Shown here: piece by piece, positions 23,169-32,115 of the stretch | Position numbering within the stretch: the first letter of the stretch is position 1 | Layout of the letters: each line of letters opens with the position of its first letter | Assembly (NCBI GenBank): GCA_023400055.1 | Contig: JAEXFN010000005.1 | Span: forward strand, 62,001 to 126,000 | DNA length: 64,000 bases | Source of the DNA: Bacillota bacterium | GTDB taxonomy: Bacteria; Bacillota; UBA4882; UBA8346 | Direction: 5' to 3' | Translations under genes and position numbers: made by a program | The notes under the pieces: model-generated | What the model was told of the DNA's origin: nothing | Databases searched by the model: none | The model's input: only the letters and a program-made list of their open reading frames with translations

Positions 23169-24005
23169 ATGAGTATCGAGATCAGCCATAAACAACCGCT
23201 ATTTAAAGGAAGGCTCCCCAAGCCGCCGGTATTGTCGGAGTGGGGAACCCGCCTGGCGTCATTCATTATTCCGGTATTGCTAATCATCGCGTGGCAGATC
23301 TGCTCGCTGATCGGGTTGTTTCACCCCGCGGCGCTGCCGTCGCCCGCCAGGGTCTGGAGCGCGTTCCTAGGGTTGCTGGCCGACGGCACGCTCTTAAGCG
23401 ATTTGGGGACCTCAGCCTTGCGCGTGTTGAACGGCTTCCTGTGGGGCGTCTCCATCGGCCTGGTAATCGGCGTTTTAAGCGGTTTGTCCCGCTTCGTGGA
23501 ACGGCTGGTGAGCCCGGTGGTCGATGCCTTCCGCCAGATCCCGGTGTTCGCCTGGATCCCCTTGATCGTCCTGTGGTTCGGCATCGGCGAGCTGTCCAAA
23601 GGGGTGATCATCGCCAAGTCGGTGTTCGTGCCGGTTTTTGTCAACACCTTGCAGGGGATTCGCGGCGTGCCCCAGGAGTACGTGGAGGTGGCCCGGGTGC
23701 TGGAGCTGAATCGCTGGAAGTTCCTGCGCAAGGTGGTCATTCCCTCGGCCCTGCCGTCGATCTTCACCGGGATCCGGCTGGGCGCCGGATTCGCCTGGAT
23801 GGCGGTGGTCGCGGCCGAGATGCTCGGCGGGCTGAGCGGCGTCGGCTACGCCCTGATGCGGTCGAAGGAGTTTTTCCAAACCGACGGACTGATTGCCCTG
23901 ATGGCGGTCATCGGCTTGGTGGGTTTGGCAGTGGACCGTTCGCTGAAATGGCTGGAGACGTCCACCCTGCGCTGGCGCAAAGGGTTTACGGGAAACGGGA
24001 AATAG
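23169..24005 (+). CDS. ABC transporter permease (SsuC/TauC type)
   Basis: A 278-residue membrane subunit with about six spans, for example LASFIIPVLLIIAWQICSLI and GFLWGVSIGLVIGVLSGL. The BPD-transport loop is EYVEVARVLELNRWKFLRKV, followed by the conserved IPSALPSIFTGIRLGAGFAW that is typical of SsuC/TauC/NrtB. The ATG follows GGAGG within a 126-bp gap that has no terminator. It works as a homodimer with the downstream ATPase and the upstream binding protein. Confidence 0.92.
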   Translation: MSIEISHKQPLFKGRLPKPPVLSEWGTRLASFIIPVLLIIAWQICSLIGLFHPAALPSPARVWSAFLGLLADGTLLSDLGTSALRVLNGFLWGVSIGLVIGVLSGLSRFVERLVSPVVDAFRQIPVFAWIPLIVLWFGIGELSKGVIIAKSVFVPVFVNTLQGIRGVPQEYVEVARVLELNRWKFLRKVVIPSALPSIFTGIRLGAGFAWMAVVAAEMLGGLSGVGYALMRSKEFFQTDGLIALMAVIGLVGLAVDRSLKWLETSTLRWRKGFTGNGK

Positions 24006-24038
24006 CGGCGACGAACGCCTGAAAGAGGTCCTTGACAG

Positions 24039-24812
24039 ATGGTACAGGTAGATAATTCGACAATGGTCACGATCGAAAATGTTTCGAAGGCCTTTCATTC
24101 CCGCACCAAGGATGTGCTGGCGTTGCAAAGGGTCTCGCTGAGCGTCCGCAAAGGCGAATTCCTGGCGATCCTGGGACCCAGCGGCTGCGGCAAGACCACT
24201 CTGTTGCGGTTGATCGCCGGCCTGGAAACGGATTATGAGGGCAATATCACGATGGAAGGGCAACGGATTGAGGGCCCCGGCCTGGAACGGGGAATGGCCT
24301 TTCAGGAGCACCGGCTCATGCCCTGGCTTACGGTCAAGGAGAATGTAGCCCTGGGACTGGACGGCAGCGAGGCCAACCTGGCCATCAAGGTGCAACGCTA
24401 TCTGGAAAAGGTGGGGCTGGAGGGCTTCGGCCACGTTTATCCCAACCAGCTCTCGGGCGGCATGGCTCAACGGGCGGCCATCGCCCGGGCCCTGGTCAAC
24501 CAACCCAAGATTCTGCTGCTGGATGAGCCCTTCGGCGCCTTGGATGCGATCACCCGGGTGCGGATGCAGGCGGAGATCGAACGGATCTGGCTGGCCGAAA
24601 AGACCACGATGATCCTGATCACCCACGATATCGACGAAGCGGTTTACCTGGGGGACCGGGTGGCGGTGATGACCGGCCGGCCCGGCGAGATCAAGGCCTT
24701 ATTCAATATCGCCTTGGAGCGGCCCCGCGACCGCAACGCCGCCGATTACGTGACCATCCGCAGACAGGTGCACAATGCGCTGGAGGAAAGCATGGGCTCT
24801 TTCGCGATTTAA
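24039..24812 (+). CDS. ABC transporter ATP-binding protein (SsuB/TauB type)
   Basis: A 257-residue ATPase that powers the importer. It has Walker A GPSGCGKTT, the Q-loop region GMAFQEHRLMPWLTVKENV, signature LSGGMAQR, Walker B ILLLDEPFGALDAITR and switch LITHDIDEAVYLGDRV. The EHRLMPWLTV segment is characteristic of SsuB/TauB/NrtD-type ATPases. The ATG at 24039 sits behind GAGGT; a second ATG at 24063 is also possible. It is the last gene of the operon and is followed by a strong terminator. Confidence 0.95.
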   Translation: MVQVDNSTMVTIENVSKAFHSRTKDVLALQRVSLSVRKGEFLAILGPSGCGKTTLLRLIAGLETDYEGNITMEGQRIEGPGLERGMAFQEHRLMPWLTVKENVALGLDGSEANLAIKVQRYLEKVGLEGFGHVYPNQLSGGMAQRAAIARALVNQPKILLLDEPFGALDAITRVRMQAEIERIWLAEKTTMILITHDIDEAVYLGDRVAVMTGRPGEIKALFNIALERPRDRNAADYVTIRRQVHNALEESMGSFAI

Positions 24813-24849
24813 GCGGAAGTGAACCCGCTTGGACATCGTACCGCCATAT

Positions 24850-24883
24850 CAAGGGAAACTGGAAACAGTTTCCCTTGTTTTTT
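24850..24883 (+). terminator. Rho-independent terminator of the desulfinase/ABC operon
   Basis: CAAGGGAAACT (24850-24860) pairs with AGTTTCCCTTG (24867-24877), then six T's. Confidence 0.92.
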
Positions 24884-25071
24884 GTTTGCAGCCCGAACGG
24901 GAATACCGGAACAATGATCCAATGATTACAATTTGAAATAGGACTGGACAGATTAAATTCATAGTATTATGATATGAATATAGTAATTTAAATAAAAACC
25001 ATTCGCGCGCTGGTTCAAAGACCTTGTTGATAACCGATAGCGTCCGATTAAATTGTAAATGGGGTCGTACG

Positions 25072-25995
25072 ATGGAATCATTGGAGCTCCTCAATGCCGC
25101 CGGGTTAATTTCCGCCACCGGAATTTTACTGCCTTGGCTCCGCAGGAAAGAACGTCATCCGCTCAGCGCGGTGATTCGCAACCGGGCCGGCGGCAATTTT
25201 ATCCGGCTGCGCGATGGTCTGACCCATTATGAAGACAGCGGCGCGCCGGATGGGCCGGTGGTCGTCCTGGTCCATGGCTATTCGGTGCCGTACTACATGT
25301 GGGATCGGACCGTACCCGCGCTCAACCGCAACGGATTCCGGACGATCCGCTATGATCTTTATGGCCGCGGCTTTTCCGACCGGCCCAAAGGTCGCTATGA
25401 CCGGGCCTTGTTCCTCAGGCAGCTCCATGAGCTAATCACCGTGCTTGCTCCCCAACGACCCGTTCATTTGGTGGGTACTTCGATGGGTGGCGCGATCGTA
25501 GCCGCTCTGATGGCCGATTACCCTGAACTGGTGGCCAAGGCGGTGTTGATCGATCCGTTGTGGGAGCCGCTTCCCATCGGTCCGCTGGGCATTCCGGGGA
25601 TCGGCGAATATGTCGCGGCCAGCTTTTACGTCCCGGCCATGCCCAAAAAGCAGTATCTGGATTTTCACCAGCCGCAACGCTTCCCCGAGTGGGAGCCGAA
25701 GTTCCGCCAGCAGATGAGTTACCGCGGGTTCGGCCGGGCCTTGTTGTCGACGGCCCGCAATTTTCTGAGCGCCGACCCGGTCCGGGATTATCGGAAAGCG
25801 GCGCTTAACAGTATACCTGTCCTGCAGATCTGGGGCACCGAAGACCGCACCTTGCGGAAGGAAGGGGCTCACCGGCTCCAGACGCTCCTGCAGTCGGAGT
25901 TGAACTGGATCGAGGCTGCCGGCCATCTGCCTCATTATGAAAAGCCCGCTGCGGTGAACGCCGCGTTAATCGCTTTTCTCAACCGCCGGGGGTGA
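25072..25995 (+). CDS. Alpha/beta fold hydrolase
   Basis: A 307-residue hydrolase of the esterase/haloperoxidase/epoxide-hydrolase type. The core motifs are VVLVHGYSVPYYMWD (oxyanion hole), YDLYGRGFSDRP, nucleophile GTSMGGA, acid in IWGTEDRTL and catalytic His in AAGHLPHYEKP. An N-terminal hydrophobic stretch (LLNAAGLISATGILLPWL) may anchor it to the membrane. The ATG at 25072 fits best, although the ribosome binding site is weak and the frame is open to 25024. It stands alone after the desulfinase operon; a role linked to that operon is possible but not shown. Confidence 0.88.
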   Translation: MESLELLNAAGLISATGILLPWLRRKERHPLSAVIRNRAGGNFIRLRDGLTHYEDSGAPDGPVVVLVHGYSVPYYMWDRTVPALNRNGFRTIRYDLYGRGFSDRPKGRYDRALFLRQLHELITVLAPQRPVHLVGTSMGGAIVAALMADYPELVAKAVLIDPLWEPLPIGPLGIPGIGEYVAASFYVPAMPKKQYLDFHQPQRFPEWEPKFRQQMSYRGFGRALLSTARNFLSADPVRDYRKAALNSIPVLQIWGTEDRTLRKEGAHRLQTLLQSELNWIEAAGHLPHYEKPAAVNAALIAFLNRRG

Positions 25996-26036
25996 TGCCG
26001 CGAGCGAACGAGCCCTCGGTTGCCGTCCAGAGTATG

Positions 26037-26062
26037 GCGCCGACTGTTCGGCGCAACAGTTT
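26037..26062 (+). terminator. Possible terminator of the hydrolase gene
   Basis: GCGCCGA (26037-26043) pairs with TCGGCGC (26048-26054) and is followed by AACAG and five T's. The T-run is offset, so the assignment is moderate. Confidence 0.45.
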
Positions 26063-26321
26063 TTCAGGATTGAAAATCCTCACTAAGCCCCTTCAACCTC
26101 GAGTGAGCGAATATACCGGCGGAAGAAGTTTCTTACCCGCCGGGCGCTGCCCCAATCTACCCGAACTCTATCACGCTAAACCCGACTCAAAACCGTTCCC
26201 GCTTCCCGGGTACTCCGGACAATTGGAGCGGGACCCGAACCAACTTTTCCGAATGCCGATCCGGTTGTCCCAAGCCCCGGGGCTTCCGCGCAAGCCGGGG
26301 AAGCGGCCCCGGACGAAGGAA

Positions 26322-26616
26322 GAGCTCGCTCAGTGACTGAGCAAGCTCTTTCAGTCGTTCAACAAGCTCGCTCAGTGACTGAGCAAGCTCTTTCAGTCAT
26401 TCAACAAGCTCGCTCAGTGACTGAGCAAGCTCTTTTAGTCGTTCAACAAGCTCTCTCAGTGACTGAACAAGCTCTTTTAGTCATTCAACAAGCTCGCTCA
26501 GTGACTGAACGAGCTCTTTCAGTCGTTCAACAAGCTCGCTCAGTGACTGAACAAGCTCTTTCAGTCGTTCAACAAGCTCGCTCAGTCACTCAGAGAGCTC
26601 TTTCAGTCACTCGACG
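26322..26616 (+). repeat. Tandem array of seven 42-bp repeats
   Basis: Seven units of 42 bp, each of the form AGCTCGCTCAGTGACTGA, then GCAAGCTCTTTCAGTCGTTC and AACA, with scattered changes (GTC/GTCAT, TTTCAG/TTTTAG). Each unit contains GCTCAGT-G-ACTGAGC, a hairpin with 7-bp arms. A frame from GTG 26333 to 26818 reads through and would give 14-residue repeats of the form VTEQALSVVQQARS, a heptad-like pattern, then a basic tail. It lacks a convincing ribosome binding site. The frame exists because 42 is a multiple of three, so coding is not proven. The rest of 25996-26918 shows no gene. Confidence 0.85.
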
Positions 26617-26918
26617 AGTTAAACGGCGGGGAAATGCTGTTTCTTTTTTCCGGGGGACGGTTTTTGGACGCGCCAAGCACGGCGGATGCAAAAATCAAGG
26701 ATTTAAAAAAGGAAAATCCGATCCTCGGGTTGAATATATCAAATGTCCAAGCAAATCTTGTAAATTGTTTTCCCTTTTTCCAGAGTCCCGCGCGAAGAGA
26801 TCAGCTAATTCGGAATGAGTTTTATAACAATCGTTCTGAGTGCTGCAAAATCACATGATTAATTCGAGCCAGTGAAAAATAATGCAAGCACTTTTTCACG
26901 GGCTGCTATTGATGACGG

Positions 26919-28031
26919 ATGAATACCATGTCCAAATTTATCAAATCAATCGTCCTGAATTTTTTGCGATTCAGCCTGGTCATGCTGGTCGTCGCGATTT
27001 CGGCCGGGTTGCAACCGGCTCCGGTCGTTCTGGCCGATGACGAACCGAAGGATTTTACGGCGCTGGAACCGTATATCAACGCTGAAATGAAGAAGAGCCG
27101 GGTCCCCGGGCTTTCGCTGGTGATCTTCAACGAGCGGGAGATCCTTTACAGCAAAGGCTTTGGAGTCAAAAGCGCCGCCACGGGCGAACCGGTCGGCGAA
27201 GACACCGTTTTTCAGGCCGCTTCCTTCAGCAAAACGCTGACGGCTTATGCCGCGATGATCCTGGTGGAGCGGGGGCAGCTCTCGCTGAACGATCCCCTCG
27301 ATAAGTATCTGAAAAAGCCGTACCTGCCCGATACCAAGTACGCCCAGCAGATCACCCTGCGGATGATTCTCAACCATACCTCCGGTCTGTCCAATGATTC
27401 CGACGGCAGGGACCGCAAGGTTTATTTCGCGCCCGGGGCTCATTTTTCCTATTCCGGGGCAGGTTTCCGTTATCTGCAGCAAGTGATGGAGGATGTGACC
27501 GGCCTGCCGTTCGCGGAGTTGATGGACCGGGAGATCATCAAACCGCTGGCGATGAATTCGAGTTCCTACGTTTTTAAAGAGGAGTGGCTGTCGGCCATGG
27601 CCACCGGCCATGAGGCGGGCAAAGCCTTCCCCATTGCCAGAAAAGCGGTCAATGCCGCTTACAGCCTGCTGACCACCCCCGGCGACATGGCCCGCTTCAA
27701 CCAGGAAGTCTGCCATCCGACGCTGCTGAAACCGGAAACGGTCGGCCAGATGTTGACCCCGACGGTCCAATGGCGCGGCGCTATTTATTGGGGATTGGGG
27801 TTTGGAATCCTGAAGTCGTCCGCCGAGGATTTCTTTTGGCACTGGGGGAACCTTTATTATTATACCAGCATCATGCTGACGGGAAAAGAGTCCAAAACGG
27901 GCGTGATCATCATGACCAACGCCAATACCGGCATGAGGCTGGCCGAGCGGCTGGCCATCAAAATCGTGAATGATTATTTTTTGGACCCGGACAAGGGCCT
28001 CAATCCGACGACGTTCGATTTTATCACGTGA
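26919..28031 (+). CDS. Serine hydrolase of the beta-lactamase class C / PBP4* fold
   Basis: A 370-residue exported protein. The signal peptide runs through LRFSLVMLVVAISAG. The domain carries SxxK in AASFSKTLTAY, the tyrosine motif in FSYSGAGFRYLQQ, LNHTSGLS just before it, and HWGN (HxG) in place of KTG near residue 308. This set defines beta-lactamase/transpeptidase-like family 12 proteins. They range from D-aminopeptidases and esterases to penicillin-binding proteins, so beta-lactam resistance should not be assumed. Tandem ATGs at 26919 and 26928 are both possible. It is convergent with the response regulator gene, five bases apart and without a terminator. Confidence 0.9.
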   Translation: MNTMSKFIKSIVLNFLRFSLVMLVVAISAGLQPAPVVLADDEPKDFTALEPYINAEMKKSRVPGLSLVIFNEREILYSKGFGVKSAATGEPVGEDTVFQAASFSKTLTAYAAMILVERGQLSLNDPLDKYLKKPYLPDTKYAQQITLRMILNHTSGLSNDSDGRDRKVYFAPGAHFSYSGAGFRYLQQVMEDVTGLPFAELMDREIIKPLAMNSSSYVFKEEWLSAMATGHEAGKAFPIARKAVNAAYSLLTTPGDMARFNQEVCHPTLLKPETVGQMLTPTVQWRGAIYWGLGFGILKSSAEDFFWHWGNLYYYTSIMLTGKESKTGVIIMTNANTGMRLAERLAIKIVNDYFLDPDKGLNPTTFDFIT

Positions 28032-28036
28032 GGCAC

Positions 28037-28738
28037 TTATTCGCCGAGCTTGCCCGTATTCCGTAAGGTGTCGAAGATTTTTAACTGCTTCAAAACCTCC
28101 ACCACTTCCTCGCTGCTGTGTTTGTCAAACTTCCTCAAAATACTGTGAATCTGGCTTTTGACGGTATTGGCCTCGACGTTGCGGATCGCGCAGATCGCGG
28201 CGCGGCTCTTGCCCTGGACCAGCAGATCCAGCACATCCAGTTCGGTCGCTGTCAGTTGGGTCACAATATTCAGGTAATACAAGAAGCTGGCCTCGGCCGT
28301 TTTGACGCGCCTGAACTCCTTGCGAATTTTCTGGGCAATGGTCGGCCGGATCGGCGAGCGGTTTTCATAGGCGTCGCGAATGGCCGTCACGATATCGTGC
28401 GGTTTGGCGTTTTTAACGATATAGTCGACCACCCCGGCCTGAAACGCCGCGAAGACCAGATCGTCTTCCTCGTAAACCGTCAAGATGATGATCTTCAGCT
28501 CCGGAAACCGCTTGAGAATTTCCCGGGTCGCGGTAATGCCGGCCGTCTTGTTTTCCATCTCGATATCCATTAAAATAACGTCCGGCCGGTGGAGCGTCGC
28601 CAGAATGGTGGCCTCGTAGCCGGTTTTGGCATTGCCGACGATTTCAAACTCCGGATTTTCCGCGACGATCCTTCCGATCCGTTTGTGAATGGCCTCAATA
28701 TCATCGGCGATCAGAATTTTGATGTTCTGGCCTGACAT
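28037..28738 (-). CDS. Response regulator, REC plus LuxR/NarL-type HTH
   Basis: A 233-residue DNA-binding regulator. The receiver domain has ADD at 11-13, phospho-acceptor Asp58 in VILMDIEM, Thr in IIILTVYEE and Lys in YIVKNAKP. After a linker comes a LuxR-type HTH: TATELDVLDLLVQGKSRAAI, then VEANTVKSQIHSILRK. It lies just downstream of the histidine kinase gene on the same strand, and the pair is divergent from a sugar ABC operon. It therefore probably activates that operon when phosphorylated, perhaps through the TTTTCAT/ATGAAAA dyad at 30504-30521 (inference). Confidence 0.92.
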   Translation of the reverse strand: MSGQNIKILIADDIEAIHKRIGRIVAENPEFEIVGNAKTGYEATILATLHRPDVILMDIEMENKTAGITATREILKRFPELKIIILTVYEEDDLVFAAFQAGVVDYIVKNAKPHDIVTAIRDAYENRSPIRPTIAQKIRKEFRRVKTAEASFLYYLNIVTQLTATELDVLDLLVQGKSRAAICAIRNVEANTVKSQIHSILRKFDKHSSEEVVEVLKQLKIFDTLRNTGKLGE

Positions 28739-28797
28739 CCCGTCAACCCCTTATCTTTGCGTGAATAGAATCCGAAATCCGGTTCAGCCGGAGCGCC

Positions 28798-28820
28798 GGG
28801 GATGAAATTTTATCATCCCC
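28798..28820 (-). other. Hairpin between the kinase and response regulator genes
   Basis: GGGGATGA pairs with TCATCCCC across a 7-base loop in the 99-bp gap. No T-run follows on the minus strand, so it is more likely a processing or stability element, or a partial attenuator, than a full terminator. Confidence 0.5.
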
Positions 28821-28837
28821 GCTATTTTTGGGACCGG

Positions 28838-30355
28838 CTAGACGATGACCGGCACAACGATCTTAAACGTGCTGCCCTGTCCCGGAGCGCTCTCGACGAA
28901 AATCCGCCCGTTATGGGCCAAAACGATTTTATGCACATAGGAGAGGCCGATGCCCCAGTTCCTGGAGGACGACTTGGTGGTATAGAACGGCTCGAAGACA
29001 TGTTTCTGCTGTTCGGCGTCCATCCCGACTCCGGTATCGGCGATCTCGACGACGCCCCAGTTATCCAGGTAGGTGATGCGGACGGTAATGGCGCCGTTCC
29101 CGGCTCCGATGGCATCCAGGGCGTTATTCAGGATAACGGTGATCGCTTCTTTAAAATGTTTGTGGTCCAAGAAGACCGACGGGTTATCTTGCGGATACTC
29201 ATAAAGGAAGGTGACGGCGGACGGGAGCATTCTGCGGAAACGTTGCACCGCCTCGTTTATGGGGCCGACGAGTCCGGTGGGGCGCAGATCCACGTCGATG
29301 CTTTTGAACCGGTCGTACAGTTCGTTCAGGCGCTCGATCATCTGGTCGCAAGTAGACTGAATCGTCCGGACGCTCTCCAGCAGGTCGGCCTGATTCCCAT
29401 CCCGCAGCTTGCCTTCTAAATATTCGGTCTCGCCCTGAATGGAGATGAGCTGGTTTTTAAGGGCGTGGCTGAAGACCCTGGCGCCGAGATGGGCGATGTT
29501 GATGCTCTTGGTGATATGGCTTTCCTGCTTGCGGTAGTAGGCTTCCACGGCGCTGAGTTTCCAGGTCGCATAGATAATGATGGGGAAGGCCACCAGGCCG
29601 AAATAACGCAGGATTAAAAACAGCCAATCCTTTTGCGACAGATCGACCACATTGAAGCTGACATAATCGGCCAGCGCCGAGACGGCCATGAGCTCCTTGG
29701 GCGCCCAGGAGAACGTGAGCAAGAACAGGATAATTACCGGGATAAAACCCAGCAGCACAAAGGCGGTATAGTTCCGGATAAACGGGATATGGGTCCGGTG
29801 ATTTAAGTAATTGACCAACAACGCGACCGCTCCGAGCAGATAGCCGATATTGATAAACCGGGTTAGGTTATAAACGATTTTGATCAGCGTATCAAACTGG
29901 TTAAACGAAAGCAACGCCGGGTCGCCGCAGATCAGCAGCAGATAAATCTTTTTATAGGCAACCGGATCGTAAATGACCATTTCGAGGATTGGAACGAGAA
30001 GCAACAATATGTAACGCTTGAAATTCTTGTGATCATGACCGGCGCAGGTGAAGGCAATGGCGTAACAGGCGAAGGCGTAAACAAACAGCATAATCCCGAA
30101 GTTCATTACCCGGATTAGGTTCACCTGGTCCACGTTCATCAGTGCGATTTGATTCCACCAGCTGTACGGAAGATTGAAGTAGCGGTTGATGAAGAGCGAG
30201 TAGATGTTGTTTTTATCCAGATACAGGACGAAGCCGTAAGGCGAACAAAACCAGCCCAGAATCACCAGACAGATAAACCAGGAAGTCCGGCTTTTGGGAT
30301 TCTTGTAGACGACCATGAACGTGAAGACGATGAACAGCAATGATAAGTAATACAA
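28838..30355 (-). CDS. Membrane sensor histidine kinase
   Basis: A 505-residue sensor. The N-terminal half holds about seven membrane spans (YLSLLFIVFTFMVVY, SWFICLVILGWFC, MLFVYAFACYAIAFTCAG and others) with no large periplasmic domain, so a membrane-embedded signal or transporter contact is likely. The transmitter follows: His near residue 295 in FSHALKNQLISIQGE, N-box NNALDAIG, G1 DTGVGM and G2 GIGLSYVHKI of the HATPase. The FSHALKNQ H-box is the variant seen in NarL-partner kinases. TTG start behind GGGAG. It is co-transcribed with the response regulator and divergent from the carbohydrate operon. Confidence 0.92.
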   Translation of the reverse strand: MYYLSLLFIVFTFMVVYKNPKSRTSWFICLVILGWFCSPYGFVLYLDKNNIYSLFINRYFNLPYSWWNQIALMNVDQVNLIRVMNFGIMLFVYAFACYAIAFTCAGHDHKNFKRYILLLLVPILEMVIYDPVAYKKIYLLLICGDPALLSFNQFDTLIKIVYNLTRFINIGYLLGAVALLVNYLNHRTHIPFIRNYTAFVLLGFIPVIILFLLTFSWAPKELMAVSALADYVSFNVVDLSQKDWLFLILRYFGLVAFPIIIYATWKLSAVEAYYRKQESHITKSINIAHLGARVFSHALKNQLISIQGETEYLEGKLRDGNQADLLESVRTIQSTCDQMIERLNELYDRFKSIDVDLRPTGLVGPINEAVQRFRRMLPSAVTFLYEYPQDNPSVFLDHKHFKEAITVILNNALDAIGAGNGAITVRITYLDNWGVVEIADTGVGMDAEQQKHVFEPFYTTKSSSRNWGIGLSYVHKIVLAHNGRIFVESAPGQGSTFKIVVPVIV

Positions 30356-30503
30356 ATTTACATCTCCCGGGTCGGTTTATGAAAGGAGTTATCTGTCGTT
30401 AATCTTGCATCCCTGAGCTTCGTGACGTCCCGACTCTCGGTGAGCAATGATTACAATGTTTTGTAGAAGGGGTGAAAATTTATCAACTTTACAGATCGAA
30501 CGA

Positions 30504-30555
30504 TTTTCATGATAATGAAAACAAAGCTTTACAAACCCATTATACCAAATAGAAT
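30504..30555 (+). promoter_or_regulatory. Promoter and dyad operator of the carbohydrate operon
   Basis: TTTACA at 30528-30533 and TAGAAT at 30550-30555 are 16 bp apart. Directly upstream, TTTTCAT (30504-30510) and ATGAAAA (30515-30521) form a dyad with a 4-bp centre. That is the usual position for an activator such as the response regulator encoded on the other strand. Confidence 0.55.
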
Positions 30556-30590
30556 CCGGTTTTTGAAATTGGTTTAGGGAGGAGTCATGC

Positions 30591-32039
30591 ATGAAGAAGT
30601 GGTGGCGTTTTTTATTTCCAATGTTGGTATTGTTTCTGTGCCTGCAAGCAGTCGTCTGTTACGGTAAGGTCAATATCATCACCATCCGGGTGATGGACTG
30701 GAGTGACAGCACCAAGAGCATCCGCGATGAGGTATTCCGGGATTACATGCGCAAGCACCCCAATATCAAAATCGATTACACTCAGCTGACCATCGACCAA
30801 TACAAAAATACCATCCTGACGGCGGTCAAATCCAACGATACGCCGGACCTGTTTCCGGTGCCGACCGGGATTAAGCTGGCCGCGGCGGTAGCCGACGGGT
30901 GGTATCAACCGATGAACCGATTTATGGATAAGAAGTTCACCAACAGCTTTATTGACGGAACCTTTATCGAAGGCACCACCATGATTGGCGGCAAGATATA
31001 CTCGCTGCCGGAGTGGATGACCTTGCCCAGCACCGCGGTTTACTATAACAAAAAGCTGTTTAAGGCGGCCGGGCTGAATCCGGAGAAACCGCCCAAAACC
31101 TATGCCCAATTCCGCGAGGATGCCAAGAAAATTACCGCGGCCGGTAAAGGAAAGTTCTATGGCATTATCGAGGGCGGAAAACAACTGAATCGTTGGAAAG
31201 CGACGGCGCAAGACTGGTCATCGCTGGGCGGCAGCGGACTGAACGATAATTCGCCGGTCAGCCTGGCGACCGGTAAGCCGACCTTTGATTCGAAGGCAGT
31301 TTTAGATGTATTTGAGCTATTTAAAGATCTGGCGGACGATAAAAGTTTTCATCCCTATACGATGAATATCTCCGCCCCCGAGGCCAGGGCGTTTTTCGCT
31401 CAGGATCAGGTAGGATTCATTATCCAGGGTTCCTGGTGCATCGCCCCTTGGAAAAAAGACAATCCTGATTTGCAACTGGGCGTCATGGCGCCACCCATCC
31501 CGGATGACGGCCGAAAGGGTTCGGTAGCGCTTTTCACCGCCGGCGCCTGGATCGGTCTGTCCGCTAAATCCAAGCATCCCAAAGAAGCGATGGAGGTCCT
31601 GAAAGATCTTTATCGAGCCGACGCCGCCGGATATCAGGCCAAAGTGGTTGCAAGCGGCGCATTCTTTTCGGCGGTCAAGGGCGTGAACGACAAATTCTTA
31701 AAAGATCCCGACCTGATGGCCTATTATAAAGTATTCTCAGAATATGGCCGGTTCGCACCGGACCCGATGATCCGGAATCCGGAGATCGCCCAGGTCTTTG
31801 CGGAGATTAAAGAGGTCCACCCCAATATGGCAGAACTGCTTCAAGGAAGCGTGGCGGAAGCCATCAAAGATCCGGCCAAAGAGTTGCGAGACCTCTCGCA
31901 GAAATCCGAAGCGGAACTGATCAGGGCGGTCGATGCCGCCAAGGCCAAGGGCGCCAAGGTTAAAATCAGCGATTTCAAATTCGCCAATTGGGACCCGATG
32001 AAAGACTATGTGGCCAAGGACTATGCCAAACTGAAATGA
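30591..32039 (+). CDS. Sugar ABC transporter substrate-binding protein (family 1)
   Basis: The exported sugar-binding component of a CUT1-type importer, 482 residues. The signal peptide is WWRFLFPMLVLFLCLQAVVC. The mature part shows the family-1 pattern: VMDWSDSTKSIRDEVFRDYMRKHPNIKIDY, TPDLFPVPTG, YSLPEWMTLPSTAVYYNKKLFKAAG, then AFFAQDQVGFIIQGSWCIAPW. The C-terminal extension after residue 380 is long and lysine-rich. GGGAGG precedes the ATG. It leads an operon of two permeases, two oxidoreductases and two isomerases. The ligand is probably an oligosaccharide or a modified sugar. Confidence 0.92.
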   Translation: MKKWWRFLFPMLVLFLCLQAVVCYGKVNIITIRVMDWSDSTKSIRDEVFRDYMRKHPNIKIDYTQLTIDQYKNTILTAVKSNDTPDLFPVPTGIKLAAAVADGWYQPMNRFMDKKFTNSFIDGTFIEGTTMIGGKIYSLPEWMTLPSTAVYYNKKLFKAAGLNPEKPPKTYAQFREDAKKITAAGKGKFYGIIEGGKQLNRWKATAQDWSSLGGSGLNDNSPVSLATGKPTFDSKAVLDVFELFKDLADDKSFHPYTMNISAPEARAFFAQDQVGFIIQGSWCIAPWKKDNPDLQLGVMAPPIPDDGRKGSVALFTAGAWIGLSAKSKHPKEAMEVLKDLYRADAAGYQAKVVASGAFFSAVKGVNDKFLKDPDLMAYYKVFSEYGRFAPDPMIRNPEIAQVFAEIKEVHPNMAELLQGSVAEAIKDPAKELRDLSQKSEAELIRAVDAAKAKGAKVKISDFKFANWDPMKDYVAKDYAKLK

Positions 32040-32115
32040 CCAAGCCTTGATGGCAGGCAGAAGTTTTCTCTGCCTGCCATCTGATAACGGGGGGAATCAG
32101 GCGAAGGAGACTATC

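Noticed and set aside
25992..26336. 114-residue Pro/Arg-rich plus-strand frame after the hydrolase
   Set aside because: It overlaps a terminator-like hairpin, has no ribosome binding site and ends in the tandem repeat; composition suggests non-coding DNA.
26322..26616. CRISPR array
   Set aside because: The 42-bp units are continuous, with no unique spacers between repeats, and no cas gene is in the window.
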